Assembly (NCBI GenBank): GCA_964645205.1
Contig: CAZYBO010000006.1
Location: 70,913-134,912, forward strand
DNA length: 64,000 bases
Source of the DNA: CAZYBO01 sp964645205
GTDB taxonomy: Bacteria > Pseudomonadota > Alphaproteobacteria > Rickettsiales > SXRF01
Direction: 5' to 3'
Below, piece after piece: positions 43,624-52,498 of this stretch. Both the position numbers and the translations under genes were made by a program. Below the pieces are notes generated by a model, which saw only the letters and a list, made by a program, of their open reading frames with translations, had not been told where the DNA came from and did no database searches. Within the stretch, counting starts at the first letter, position 1. Every line of letters begins with the position of its first letter.

Positions 43624-44430
43624 ATGAAAGTTGGTCAGTTAGGATTTGGTAAAACTGGAAAATCTGTTGCTTCTGTTTTGTTAGAATCCAAGAAAAGCAA
43701 TCTGCAATGGGTACTAAGGAAATCCCACAAGCTTGAACACCGCTCAGTGCCTGAATTCTTAGGTGTCGAATCAGACGAACCCGGTCACATTCATTGCATC
43801 GAAGAATTTAGCGCCGCTGAATTGTTGGATAAATATCCTGTTGATGTCATTGTGGATTTTTCATCACAAGATGGCATTTTTTATTATGGCGAAGAAGCAA
43901 AACAGAGAGGAATTACGATCATTTCCGCTGTTTCCGAATACCCAGAATCCACCTCTGAATATATAACCAAATTATCCAGGCACACGAAGGTAATGCACTC
44001 ACCTAACATTACGCTTGGCATCAACTTTCTGCTAATTGCGGCAAAAATTCTAAAGAACATAGCGCCATATACTGACATCGAAATCATAGAAGAGCACTTC
44101 AAAAAGAAACCAGAAATCTCTGGCACGGCGCGCATTCTTGCTAATGGCCTTGGTATTAATCATGAAGACATAAAATCAGTACGCGCTGGTGGAATCATAG
44201 GTGTGCATGAGATTCTATTCGGCTTTCCATATCAGACTGTACGTTTGAAGCATGAGTCTATCGCAAGAGAAGCATTTGGTAACGGCATCTTATTCGCGAT
44301 TGAAAACCTGCCGAACGATAAAAACGGATTCTTCACCATGGAAGATTTGCTTTTACCACACTTTAATCTCAACAAGACTGAAGAAGAATACGCCCAGCAA
44401 CAGAAAAATCCATGGTGGAAACTATGGTAA
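43624..44430 (+). CDS. Divergent DapB-like dihydrodipicolinate reductase family protein
   Basis: Protein of 268 aa resembling 4-hydroxy-tetrahydrodipicolinate reductase. The N-terminus has a nucleotide-binding loop (QLGFGKTGKSVASVLLE). VDVIVDFSSQDGIFYYGEEA and SPNITLGINFLLIAAKIL correspond to conserved DapB parts. The catalytic region is IIEEHFKKKPEISGTA, where DapB has E-HHxxKxDAPSGTA: the first His and the Lys are kept, the second His is Phe. Substrate is thus uncertain. The gene is visibly AT-rich compared with its neighbours, has a strong GAGGAGGT ribosome site, and stands alone beside tRNA-Phe, which suggests acquisition by transfer. Confidence 0.8.
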   Translation: MKVGQLGFGKTGKSVASVLLESKKSNLQWVLRKSHKLEHRSVPEFLGVESDEPGHIHCIEEFSAAELLDKYPVDVIVDFSSQDGIFYYGEEAKQRGITIISAVSEYPESTSEYITKLSRHTKVMHSPNITLGINFLLIAAKILKNIAPYTDIEIIEEHFKKKPEISGTARILANGLGINHEDIKSVRAGGIIGVHEILFGFPYQTVRLKHESIAREAFGNGILFAIENLPNDKNGFFTMEDLLLPHFNLNKTEEEYAQQQKNPWWKLW

Positions 44431-44551
44431 GTTGCTTTTTCCTGTGATTGTAATGCCTCTATAATGTACCATAGGCTTGCCTCCCACTAGTGAATCCTGA
44501 GCATGGCCGAGCCAATATAAGCAAGCTGATTAACGCAGGGAACCCCGCGCG

Positions 44552-46366
44552 ATGGATAATTCCTTCCTCTCCAACATCTTCGTGTTTCTCGCGGCCGTGT
44601 GCGTCGTCGTGCCGCTGGCGGGGAAGCTGCGGCTGGGGTCGGTACTGGGGTATCTTGCGGCGGGGCTATTGATCGGCCCCTTCGGGTTCGCGCTGATTGA
44701 AAACCCGGAAGACGTGATGAAATTCGCCGAGTTCGGCGTGGTGATGATGCTGTTCCTCATCGGGCTGGAGCTGGAACCGCCGACGCTGTGGCGGCTGCGC
44801 AAGATCATCCTTGGATTGGGCGGATTACAAGTGGCGCTGACCAGCGTGGTTTTCGCGCTGGTGGGCATCGCGCTGGGGTATGAGTGGCGCCTGAGTGTGG
44901 TCGTGGGCATGGCGCTGTCGCTATCGTCCACCGCGCTGGTGTTGCAGATGCTGGAGGAAAAAGGATTGTTGCAAACGTCGGCGGGGGAATCGTCGTTCGC
45001 CGTGCTGCTGTTTCAGGATCTTGCCGTCATCCCCATCCTCATCGCATTGCCGCTGCTGGCGGATCATACTGGCGACGCGACGCTGCACGCGAACCTGCTG
45101 TCCGCATTGCCCGCATGGTTGCGCACCATCGTGATCGCGGGCGTCATCACCGCCATCGTGTTCGGCGGGCGCCTGTTCTCGCGGCACATCCTTCCCTTCA
45201 TCGCAAAGACGCGGCTGCGCGAAGTGTTCACGGCAACGTCGCTGGCGCTCGTCGTCGGCGTGGCGCTGCTCATGCATGCTATCGGCGTATCGCCTGCGCT
45301 GGGTGCGTTCGTCGCGGGCGTGGTGCTGGCGAATTCGGAATACCGCCACACGCTGGAAGCCGACATCCAGCCGTTCAAGGGGCTGCTGCTCGGCTTGTTT
45401 TTCATCTCCGTAGGCATGGGCATGAATCTCGCGCTGCTTGCTGCGCAGCCGGTGAACGTCCTGTTGCTGGTTGGCACGCTGATCGCCGTCAAACTTTCGC
45501 TGCTCTATGCGCTTGGCCGCGTGTTCGGCTTACGCAGCGGGCAGCAGATGTTGTTCGCGCTCGCGCTTGCGCAGGGCGGGGAATTCGCGTTCGTGCTGTT
45601 CCAATATGCGGGCGAGCTTGCCATTATCGGCACGCAGCAACAGGCGTTGCTTACGCTTGCGGTGGCGCTGTCGATGGCGATGACGCCACTGATGATGATC
45701 GCCAATGAGCGCCTTGTCGTGCCGCGCTTCATGAGCCGCCTGCCGGAGCCGGATTACGACGCGATTGAAAGCCACAACCCGGTCATCATCGCGGGCTACG
45801 GGCGCTTCGGGCAGATTATCGGGCGCTTCCTCACTGCGCAGGGCGTGAAAATCACCATCCTCGAAAAAGACCCCAACCAGATCGAGCTACTGCGCAGGTT
45901 CGGCAATCAGGGTTATTTCGGCGACGCCTCCCGCCTCGACCTGCTCGAAAGCGCGGGCGCAAAAACGGCGCGCATGCTGGTAGTCGCGGTGGACGACGCT
46001 GATAGCTGCATCGACATCGTAAAACTCGCGCGCCAGCATTTCCCCAACCTGAAAATCCTCGCCCGCGCACGCAACCGCCGCCATGCCTACGAGCTGCACA
46101 AAGCCGGCGCGGATTATTTCCGCCGCGAGACGTTCGATTCCTCGCTCGCGATGGCGCGCGAAGCGATGGCGATACTCGGCGCCAGCCCGGAGGACACGCT
46201 GGCGAAAGCCACGCGCTTCACGAAGCACGACGAGGAAACGCTGCACACTTCGTTCGCTTTCTTCGAGCGCGAGCCGGAACTCATCAGCTTCGCGCGCCAG
46301 GCGTCGGGCGAGCTGGAACGCATCCTGCGCGAGGACGTGCGCACGGAGGAGCCGCCTAAGGCCTGA
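44552..46366 (+). CDS. Kef-type K+/H+ antiporter with TrkA-N domain
   Basis: Second CPA2-family protein in the window, 604 aa. The membrane domain (to about residue 395) contains LGYLAAGLLIGPFGFALIE, MALSLSSTALVLQMLEEKGL, VSPALGAFVAGVVLANSEY and LAQGGEFAFVLFQYAG. The cytoplasmic TrkA-N domain starts NPVIIAGYGRFGQIIGRFL and includes FGDASRLDLLESAGAKTARM. It is closer to KefB/KefC than the gene at 15513. Kef systems are gated by glutathione conjugates, which fits the presence of gshA. It converges on the REC-GGDEF-EAL gene with an 11-base overlap. Confidence 0.92.
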   Translation: MDNSFLSNIFVFLAAVCVVVPLAGKLRLGSVLGYLAAGLLIGPFGFALIENPEDVMKFAEFGVVMMLFLIGLELEPPTLWRLRKIILGLGGLQVALTSVVFALVGIALGYEWRLSVVVGMALSLSSTALVLQMLEEKGLLQTSAGESSFAVLLFQDLAVIPILIALPLLADHTGDATLHANLLSALPAWLRTIVIAGVITAIVFGGRLFSRHILPFIAKTRLREVFTATSLALVVGVALLMHAIGVSPALGAFVAGVVLANSEYRHTLEADIQPFKGLLLGLFFISVGMGMNLALLAAQPVNVLLLVGTLIAVKLSLLYALGRVFGLRSGQQMLFALALAQGGEFAFVLFQYAGELAIIGTQQQALLTLAVALSMAMTPLMMIANERLVVPRFMSRLPEPDYDAIESHNPVIIAGYGRFGQIIGRFLTAQGVKITILEKDPNQIELLRRFGNQGYFGDASRLDLLESAGAKTARMLVVAVDDADSCIDIVKLARQHFPNLKILARARNRRHAYELHKAGADYFRRETFDSSLAMAREAMAILGASPEDTLAKATRFTKHDEETLHTSFAFFEREPELISFARQASGELERILREDVRTEEPPKA

Positions 46367-48071
46367 TCTCCATCCATCCCACCAGTTGCTCTACCGTCAT
46401 CGGCGGCACCGTAAGGAATCCCTGCACCACGTCGCACGCATGCGCCCTGAGCGCTTGCGCCTGCTGCTGCGTCTCAACGCCCACCGCGCCCGCCTTGATG
46501 CCCAGATGGTGCGCAAGCATGATCGCCGCGCTGATCAGCACGTTTTCCTCAATATTGTCGCTCATGCTATCAACCAGTGAGCGATCAAGTTTGAGCAACG
46601 AAAACGGCAGCGAGCAAAGCGTCGTCATCGGCAGAACGCTGCACCCGAAATGGTCAAGATGCAGTTCGATACCCATTTCATAAATCTTCGCCAGCGTCAT
46701 GAAGCGCGTGCCGGAAATCGGCGCCACCGCCGCTTCCGGCACTTCCACCGCCAGGCGGTGATGGCCGAGAAAATCCTCCTGCGCGATGGGTAACAGCCAC
46801 TGCAGAAGGTCGGGCGCGTCGAGCTGCGACACCGACAGGTTGACCGCGACGCACAGGGGCGGAAGCGCATGCGCGTTCCACACCGCGATGTCGTGGCGCA
46901 CCTGCGAGCACATCCATTGGCCGATCTCCGGCATCAGCCGCGCTTCCTCGGCGGCGGGCAGGAATTCGTGCGCATTGAGAATGCCGCGCTCGGGATGCAG
47001 CCAGCGCAGCAGCGCTTCCACGCCCAGCACCGCCTCGCCTTCCGGATTCACCCACGGCTGGTAGTGCAAGCGCAACTCCCCCATCGCCAGCGCCGTGCGC
47101 AAATCTTCTTCAAGGGTAAGCCGCGCCGCCGCCTCGTCATGCATGTCGGCGGCATAGAAACGGTAGGTGCCGCCGCCATCGTCTTTCGCATGGTACATGG
47201 CGACATCGGCATGCTGCAGCAACACTTCCGGCGTAACCTGCGCATCGGAGAACGCGATGCCGATGCTCACGCCCACGTCAAGGTAATGCGCATGGTAGGG
47301 AATGGGGGTAGATAGCGTTTTGATGATCTTGCGCGCGATATTCGCCGCATTGCGCGGACTGGGTATGCCCTCCAGCAGCACCGCGAATTCATCTCCGCCG
47401 AAACGCGCGGGCGTATCGTAGGCGCGCAACGCCGACCTGATGCGCTGCGCGACGGTTTTCAACACTTCGTCGCCTGCGTCGTGACCGTGCGTATCGTTGA
47501 TCGGCTTGAAGCCGTCGAGATCGATGAACAGCACGGCGATATTGCCACCGGAACGGTCAGCGCGCGCCATCGCCATATGCAGGCGGCTGGTAAACATATC
47601 GCGGTTCGCCAACCCCGTGAGCGTATCGAAATTGGCGCGCTGGAACAGCCCTTTTTCCACATGCTTGCGCTCCATCGCATAATCGATGGCGCGCGACAGG
47701 CGGGCAAGCTCCAACTCATCCTTCAGCAGATAGTCCTGCGCACCGCGCCCCACGGTGCGCTTGGCCAGCGTCGCATCGCGCGTGCCGGTGAGGATCAGCA
47801 CCGGCATGTCGGGCGCTTTTTCCTGAATGTCGATGAGCGCGCTGAACCCGCTGGCGTCGGGCAGCGTGAGATCGAGCAGGCAAACGTCGAACGATTGCCT
47901 GGCAAGCGTGGCGACCGCCTCCGACTGGCTCCTGACATGGCATGGCGTAAACGCCGTCTGCGTGCTTTCCCCCAGCAGGTTGCCTACGACGAAAGCATCG
48001 CTCGGGTTATCCTCCACCAGCAGCACGTGCACGGCGGGAAGTGACGATTGCACCAGCGCAGGTTTAGGCAT
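46356..48071 (-). CDS. Response regulator with GGDEF and degenerate EAL domains
   Basis: Protein of 571 aa with three domains. The receiver (about 12-130) has VLLVEDNPSDA, phospho-acceptor Asp in VCLLDLTLPD and the Lys in DYLLKDE. The GGDEF domain (about 145-305) has an intact active site, RFGGDEFAVLL, so diguanylate cyclase activity is likely. The EAL domain (about 315-565) keeps EALLRW, but DDFG is LDHFGCSV and AEGVE is AVGVE, so two acidic metal-site residues are changed. Phosphodiesterase activity is therefore doubtful. It overlaps the REC-kinase gene upstream by eight bases and is the probable output of this signalling cluster. Confidence 0.9.
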   Translation of the reverse strand: MPKPALVQSSLPAVHVLLVEDNPSDAFVVGNLLGESTQTAFTPCHVRSQSEAVATLARQSFDVCLLDLTLPDASGFSALIDIQEKAPDMPVLILTGTRDATLAKRTVGRGAQDYLLKDELELARLSRAIDYAMERKHVEKGLFQRANFDTLTGLANRDMFTSRLHMAMARADRSGGNIAVLFIDLDGFKPINDTHGHDAGDEVLKTVAQRIRSALRAYDTPARFGGDEFAVLLEGIPSPRNAANIARKIIKTLSTPIPYHAHYLDVGVSIGIAFSDAQVTPEVLLQHADVAMYHAKDDGGGTYRFYAADMHDEAAARLTLEEDLRTALAMGELRLHYQPWVNPEGEAVLGVEALLRWLHPERGILNAHEFLPAAEEARLMPEIGQWMCSQVRHDIAVWNAHALPPLCVAVNLSVSQLDAPDLLQWLLPIAQEDFLGHHRLAVEVPEAAVAPISGTRFMTLAKIYEMGIELHLDHFGCSVLPMTTLCSLPFSLLKLDRSLVDSMSDNIEENVLISAAIMLAHHLGIKAGAVGVETQQQAQALRAHACDVVQGFLTVPPMTVEQLVGWMEIRP

Positions 48072-49185
48072 GAGCGACTTTCCTTTCCTCTATAGGGATT
48101 GCTTCCGCGGGAGCGAGATCGAATGAAAACAGCGACCCCGCGCCCGGCGACGACTCGACGTTTATGCTGCCTCCGTGACGCTTGACGACGCGTTCGCATA
48201 TCGCAAGCCCAAGCCCGATGCCGGGATATTCGTCCGCATGGTGCAGGCGGCGGAAAATGGCGAATACCTGGCGATGCTGCCCTGCAGGAATACCGATGCC
48301 GTTATCCTTCACCCCGATGCGCCAGCGATTGCCATCATGCACAGCGCTTACATGCACCTGCGGGGTGTCGTTGCAGTATTTGATCGCGTTGGCGATAAGA
48401 TTCTGCAGCAATTGGGCAAGCAGCACGGGATCGCCCTGTACTTCGGGCAGCGGGTCGCAGGTAATGCGCACGCTGCGTTCCTCGATGACGGCAGACAGAT
48501 CGCGCTTCGTCTGCTCCATCAGAGCTTCCAACTTAACCGTGCCGAAGCTCGGCTCACAAAATCCCAGCCTGGCATAATCGAACAACGCTTCGATCAGGCA
48601 ACGCATACGTGTCGCCCCCTCCACGGCGAATTCCACGGAACGCCGCGATTTTTCATCAAGCACATCCTTGTTTTTCTCACTGACCAGCGCAAGGTGCTGC
48701 GTGATGGCGCGCAGCGGCGCCTTGAGGTCGTGCGCGACGATATTGGCAAACTGTTCGAGATCATTGTTGCTGCGTTCGAGATCGGCGCGATAGCGCTCCA
48801 TCTGCACCAGCATCTCGGTGCGCTCCACTGCACGCTCCACCGCACGCTTCAGTGCCGATGGGGTCAGTATTCGCTTTGGGATGTAATCCTGCGAGCCGAG
48901 CTTCATCGCCGTCACCGCCACGAACTCATCCCCCTCACCCGTCATCATGATCACCGGCACGATCTTGTCCTCGGCGGTCAGTTGCCTGAGCACCTCAAGC
49001 CCGTCATTGCCGGGCATGCGGTAATCCAGCAGCACGCAATCGATATTGTCGCGCGCGTGGTATTGCTCGACGCCCTCCTTCGCGCTGTACGCATGGAAGA
49101 ATTCGTAATCCCCTCCCGTATCCTTCAGGCATTCGACGGCGATGTCGTGGTCGGCCTGCGTGTCGTCGATGATAAGCACGCGCAT
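48064..49185 (-). CDS. Receiver-histidine kinase fusion
   Basis: Protein of 373 aa with an N-terminal receiver and a C-terminal kinase, no membrane helix. The receiver has VLIIDDTQADH, the phospho-acceptor in CVLLDYRMPGNDG and the Lys in QDYIPKR. A coiled coil links it to the H-box FANIVAHDLKAPLRAITQHL, then the N-box LLQNLIANAIKYCND and G-boxes KDNGIGIP and GIGLGLAICERVVK. Such REC-HisKA proteins take phosphate from other kinases and pass it on or change kinase activity. An AGGA ribosome site precedes the ATG, four bases after the RR gene's stop. Confidence 0.92.
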   Translation of the reverse strand: MRVLIIDDTQADHDIAVECLKDTGGDYEFFHAYSAKEGVEQYHARDNIDCVLLDYRMPGNDGLEVLRQLTAEDKIVPVIMMTGEGDEFVAVTAMKLGSQDYIPKRILTPSALKRAVERAVERTEMLVQMERYRADLERSNNDLEQFANIVAHDLKAPLRAITQHLALVSEKNKDVLDEKSRRSVEFAVEGATRMRCLIEALFDYARLGFCEPSFGTVKLEALMEQTKRDLSAVIEERSVRITCDPLPEVQGDPVLLAQLLQNLIANAIKYCNDTPQVHVSAVHDGNRWRIGVKDNGIGIPAGQHRQVFAIFRRLHHADEYPGIGLGLAICERVVKRHGGSINVESSPGAGSLFSFDLAPAEAIPIEERKVAHA

Positions 49186-49189
49186 ACGT

Positions 49190-49651
49190 TCAATCCTTGT
49201 TTTTTTGGCGTGGCGGCAGCTTCGCGGCCTCGAACCAGAAACGCTCCACCACCTCCACCACTTCCACGAAGCGCGGGAAATCCACGGGCTTCACCACATA
49301 GGCGTTGGCGTGCAGCTTGTAGCTCCTGAGAATATCCTGCTCGGCCTCCGAGCTGGTCAGCACGATCACCGGGATGTCTTTCAGCGACTCGTCCTCCTTG
49401 ATAATCGCCAGCACTTCCTTACCGCCCTTGCGCGGCATATTGAGGTCGAGCAGCAGCAGGTCGGGACGCACGGCGCCTGCGTGACTGCCGCGCCGGTACA
49501 GGAAATCGAGCGCCTCCTCGCCGTCGCGCGCGATATGGATGCGGTGCGGGAATTTCGTATCGCTGAACGCTTCCTGGGTCAGCTCAATATCGCCCGGGTT
49601 ATCCTCCACGAGGAATATCTCCATGGGTGTTCCTGCTGGAATAACGGTCAT
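49190..49651 (-). CDS. Single-domain response regulator (Rcp1-like)
   Basis: Stand-alone receiver of 153 aa of the type often paired with phytochrome-like kinases. It has IFLVEDNPGDIELTQEAF, the phospho-Asp in LLLLDLNMPRKGGKE, the conserved Thr/Ser in IVLTSSEAEQD and the Lys in AYVVKPVDFPRF. The typical long insert EEALDFLYRRGSHAGAVRPD is present. An AAGGAG ribosome site six bases before the ATG at 49651 decides the start over an upstream in-frame ATG that overlaps the kinase gene. It lies between two kinases and is probably a phosphate carrier between them. Confidence 0.93.
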   Translation of the reverse strand: MTVIPAGTPMEIFLVEDNPGDIELTQEAFSDTKFPHRIHIARDGEEALDFLYRRGSHAGAVRPDLLLLDLNMPRKGGKEVLAIIKEDESLKDIPVIVLTSSEAEQDILRSYKLHANAYVVKPVDFPRFVEVVEVVERFWFEAAKLPPRQKNKD

Positions 49652-49671
49652 GCGATTCTCCTTCACGGGTA

Positions 49672-51195
49672 TCATGCGGCTTCACTTCTATGCGAGAGGG
49701 CGGCAGGCAGCGTAAAATAGAAGCGGCTGCCTTTTCCCGGTTCCGACTCCACCCAGATGCTGCCGCCGTATTTCTGCACCACCTTCTTGCACAGCGCGAG
49801 CCCGATGCCCGTGCCGGGATAACGATCGCGGCTGTGCAGGCGCTGGAAGATGGAGAATATCTTATGCATATGTTCCTTGGCGATACCGATGCCGTTGTCG
49901 CGCACGCAGAATCGCCACATCGTCCCGTCCTGCTCGGCGCTGACATGGATATGCGGTTTTTCCGCGCAGAATTTGAGCGCGTTGCCGACAAGGTTCTGCA
50001 GAAGCTGTCGCATATGCGTGGATTGCATATATACCGACGGCAGCGGATCGTGCGTTACGCGCGCGCCTGTTTCCTCGATGCGCGCGCTCAAGTCGCGCAT
50101 CACGTTATGCATCGCGATGTCGCCATCCACGTTGGTCAGTAACTCGGTTTCGTGATCGACACGCGCATAGTTGAGCACATCGCTTATGAGCTGGCGCGCC
50201 TGCGTCGCCCCGTCGGTGACATAGCGCATGTAATGGCGGCTCTTGTCGTCCAGCGAGTCGCCCATATATTTCTCCAGCCGCTGGCTGAAATTGGAAATCA
50301 TCCGCAGCGGTTCCTGCAGATCGTGCGAGCAGACATACGCGAAGCGCTCCAGCTCGGAGTTGGATTCCGTGAGTTTCTCGATCAGCTTCCTGCGCTCGCT
50401 GATATTGTTCACCGAGCCGACCATGCGCACCGGCTTGCCGTGCTCATCCCACTTCGCCTGCCCGCACGCGTGAACCCACACATACTGCCCGCTATTGCTC
50501 CTCAAACGGTACTCCACGTTGAACGGCGCGCGCTGTTCGAGATGTTCACGGATCGCACTGTTTGTCACCTCGGCGTCCTCGGGATGCAGCCTGTCGGCAA
50601 ATTCGCTGTAATGGGGGCGGAAATTTTCGTCGCTGATGCCGAGTATGTCCTTGAACTGCTTGGACCAGTACAACTCGTTGGTGCGTATATCCCAATCCCA
50701 CAACCCGACGCTCATGCCCTGCACGGCAAGCTCGTAGCGTTCCTCGCTGATCTTGAGCGCCTCTTCCGCTTTCTTGCGCTCCGAAATATCGCGCACCGTG
50801 CCCACGAACATGCGCATGCCGTCAACCTGCATTTCGTTGATACCGAGATCCATCGGGAAGGTGCTGCCGTCTTTACGCCTGCCCGACACTTCGCGGCCGA
50901 TGCCGATGACTTTGGCCTCGCCGGTCGCAAGGTAATTGTCCAGGTAACCGTCATGTTCCGTGTGGTAGGGATCGGGCATGAGCATCTTGACGTTGCGGCC
51001 GATCACCTCTTCCGGCTGGTAGCCGAAAATACGCACCGAAGCGGGATTGAACGTCTGCACCGTGCCTTTGGCGTCGATGGTGATCAGCCCATCGAGCACC
51101 GTGTTCATGACGGCCTGCAAATATTCGCCGTCCGCCTTCGCGCCCTCGGCGACGACGGCTTTTTGCGATCCAAACGGTGCGAAGCTACATGCCAT
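49672..51195 (-). CDS. Soluble PAS-PAS sensor histidine kinase
   Basis: Protein of 507 aa without membrane helices. The first PAS domain (about 25-145) resembles FixL (ITIDAKGTVQTFNPASVRIFGYQPEEVIG, GREVSGRRKDGSTFPMDLGI), but I cannot confirm a haem-ligating His. A second PAS_3-type domain follows (WDIRTNELYWSKQFKDILGI to SVNNISERRKL). The kinase has the H-box FAYVCSHDLQEPLRMISNFS, N-box LLQNLVGNALKFCA and G-boxes RDNGIGIA and GTGIGLALCKKVV. This H-box form is typical of phytochrome-like kinases. It is first in the minus-strand signalling operon; a palindrome lies 169 bases upstream. Confidence 0.92.
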   Translation of the reverse strand: MACSFAPFGSQKAVVAEGAKADGEYLQAVMNTVLDGLITIDAKGTVQTFNPASVRIFGYQPEEVIGRNVKMLMPDPYHTEHDGYLDNYLATGEAKVIGIGREVSGRRKDGSTFPMDLGINEMQVDGMRMFVGTVRDISERKKAEEALKISEERYELAVQGMSVGLWDWDIRTNELYWSKQFKDILGISDENFRPHYSEFADRLHPEDAEVTNSAIREHLEQRAPFNVEYRLRSNSGQYVWVHACGQAKWDEHGKPVRMVGSVNNISERRKLIEKLTESNSELERFAYVCSHDLQEPLRMISNFSQRLEKYMGDSLDDKSRHYMRYVTDGATQARQLISDVLNYARVDHETELLTNVDGDIAMHNVMRDLSARIEETGARVTHDPLPSVYMQSTHMRQLLQNLVGNALKFCAEKPHIHVSAEQDGTMWRFCVRDNGIGIAKEHMHKIFSIFQRLHSRDRYPGTGIGLALCKKVVQKYGGSIWVESEPGKGSRFYFTLPAALSHRSEAA

Positions 51196-51363
51196 AACGC
51201 CCACCCTTACCGCCTGATTGTCAGATCGTTTTTATGACTAGCTCCGTAAAAACTATACAATCTATAATTGAAGTCAAATACTAAAAAGCAATTTTTAGGA
51301 GATATAGCTATTCCCAAAATGGCACATAACATTATGATAAATAAATGATCTTGGATGGAGGAT

Positions 51364-51379
51364 AGTTAAAATTTTAACT
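51364..51379. promoter_or_regulatory. Perfect 16-bp palindrome in a divergent promoter region
   Basis: AGTTAAAATTTTAACT is a perfect palindrome lying between the divergent kinase (start 51195) and receiver (start 51444) genes, in an AT-rich stretch with several -10-like sequences. It has the size and symmetry of a dimeric repressor or activator site. It is about 65 bases before the plus-strand receiver start. Chance occurrence in AT-rich sequence cannot be excluded. Confidence 0.35.
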
Positions 51380-51443
51380 GTATTTTAAGATAATTGCCTA
51401 ATAATGATCCTATAGTCGGATTAGCAAGCGGGGAGATAGGATC

Positions 51444-51872
51444 ATGCATATGTCATCGCTCATGGCTCGCAGGGAATTGGCTGCCCGGGCACCGGCGCGC
51501 GTTGTGCGCATCCTGCTGGTGGAAGATTGCAAAAGCGACGTGTTCCTGCTGGAACGCATGCTGGAGAACGTATCCGTCAACTGCTTCTATGAAATCACCG
51601 ACGTGCCGCGCCTCGTCGACGCCTTTTATAAAATCGATCAGGAAAAATACGATCTGGTAATGCTCGACCTCAACCTGCTGGATATTGACGGCATCGCGTC
51701 GGTGGCGGCGCTTCGCGCGCAGGTTCCCACCCTCCCCATCATCGTCTATAGCGGCATGGACGACGCCAAGACCAAGGAGAAAGCGCTGATGTGCGGCGCC
51801 ACCCATTATCTGGTCAAAGGCCGCGAAAGCGGCTTCGGACTCAAATGCATGATCGAGCGCGCTATCGCCTGA
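51444..51872 (+). CDS. Single-domain response regulator
   Basis: Receiver of 142 aa with a basic 20-residue N-terminal extension. It has RILLVEDCKSDVFLLERML, the phospho-acceptor Asp in VMLDLNLLDIDG and the Lys in HYLVKGRESG. There is no output domain. It is divergent from the minus-strand kinase operon and is followed by another receiver gene after 37 bases. It probably exchanges phosphate with the neighbouring kinases. Confidence 0.9.
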   Translation: MHMSSLMARRELAARAPARVVRILLVEDCKSDVFLLERMLENVSVNCFYEITDVPRLVDAFYKIDQEKYDLVMLDLNLLDIDGIASVAALRAQVPTLPIIVYSGMDDAKTKEKALMCGATHYLVKGRESGFGLKCMIERAIA

Positions 51873-51909
51873 CGCACGCCGTTTTTCTCACCTTCACACG
51901 GAGGTCACC

Positions 51910-52359
51910 ATGTCTTTCGCCGCGATGAAGCCGATCCATGCGCAAACACTCCAGCTCTTGCTCGTCGAGGACGATCCCAGCGACACCGCCCTCACCAAGA
52001 TCGCGCTCGACGCAAGCGGCACCGCCTACAAGCTGCACACACTTTCCAGCGGCGCGGACGTGTTACCCTACATGACCGAATGGCGCAAACCCGATATATT
52101 GTTGCTCGACCTGAGTCTGCCCGGCAAGGACGGATTTGAAGTGCTGGCGGAACTGTCCTCACAACCCTCGCGCTTCGGCAGCGTTTCGATCGTCATCCTG
52201 ACCGGCGACACCCACTGCGCATTCCTCACCCATTCCTACGGCCTGAATATCGCCGCCTACCTCACTAAGCCCTGCACGTGCGATAAAATCCGCAGCGCGC
52301 TGGTAGCGGTAAACCGGCAGAAGAACCACCCCACAGGCCACCAGCCCAAACACGTTTGA
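51910..52359 (+). CDS. Single-domain response regulator
   Basis: Receiver of 149 aa with LLLVEDDPSDTALTKIAL, the phospho-acceptor in ILLLDLSLPGKDG, the conserved Thr in VILTGDTHC and the Lys in AYLTKPCTCDK. The short Cys pair after the conserved Lys is unusual. It is the second of two receivers on this strand, spaced closely, with a GGAGGT ribosome site. No output domain. Its end is followed by tRNA-Leu on the other strand. Confidence 0.9.
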   Translation: MSFAAMKPIHAQTLQLLLVEDDPSDTALTKIALDASGTAYKLHTLSSGADVLPYMTEWRKPDILLLDLSLPGKDGFEVLAELSSQPSRFGSVSIVILTGDTHCAFLTHSYGLNIAAYLTKPCTCDKIRSALVAVNRQKNHPTGHQPKHV

Positions 52360-52410
52360 GCGCACGGCACAATCGCACCGAGCCATATTTTCGATTTTGC
52401 AATGAACGCT

Positions 52411-52498
52411 TGGTGCCCAGGAAAAGACTCGAACTTTCATGTTCTTGCGAACGCTAGCACCTGAAGCTAGTGCGTCTACCAATTCCGCCACCTGGGCA
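52411..52498 (-). tRNA. tRNA-Leu (CAG)
   Basis: Class II tRNA of 88 bases with encoded CCA. The acceptor stem is TGCCCAGG with CCTGGGCA, the anticodon arm CTAGCTTCAGGTGCTAG shows anticodon CAG in a seven-base loop, and a long variable arm and T-arm (GTTCGAGTC) follow. A decayed copy of a mobile-element attachment region lies about 125 bases from its 5' end. Confidence 0.95.

Noticed and set aside
43384..44552. Genomic island inserted at tRNA-Phe
   Set aside because: No integrase and no repeat of the tRNA 3' end downstream of the AT-rich gene, so insertion at the tRNA is not supported.
52159..52491. Open reading frame starting MAELVDALASGASVRKN across tRNA-Leu
   Set aside because: It is a translated tRNA-Leu and the antisense strand of a receiver gene.
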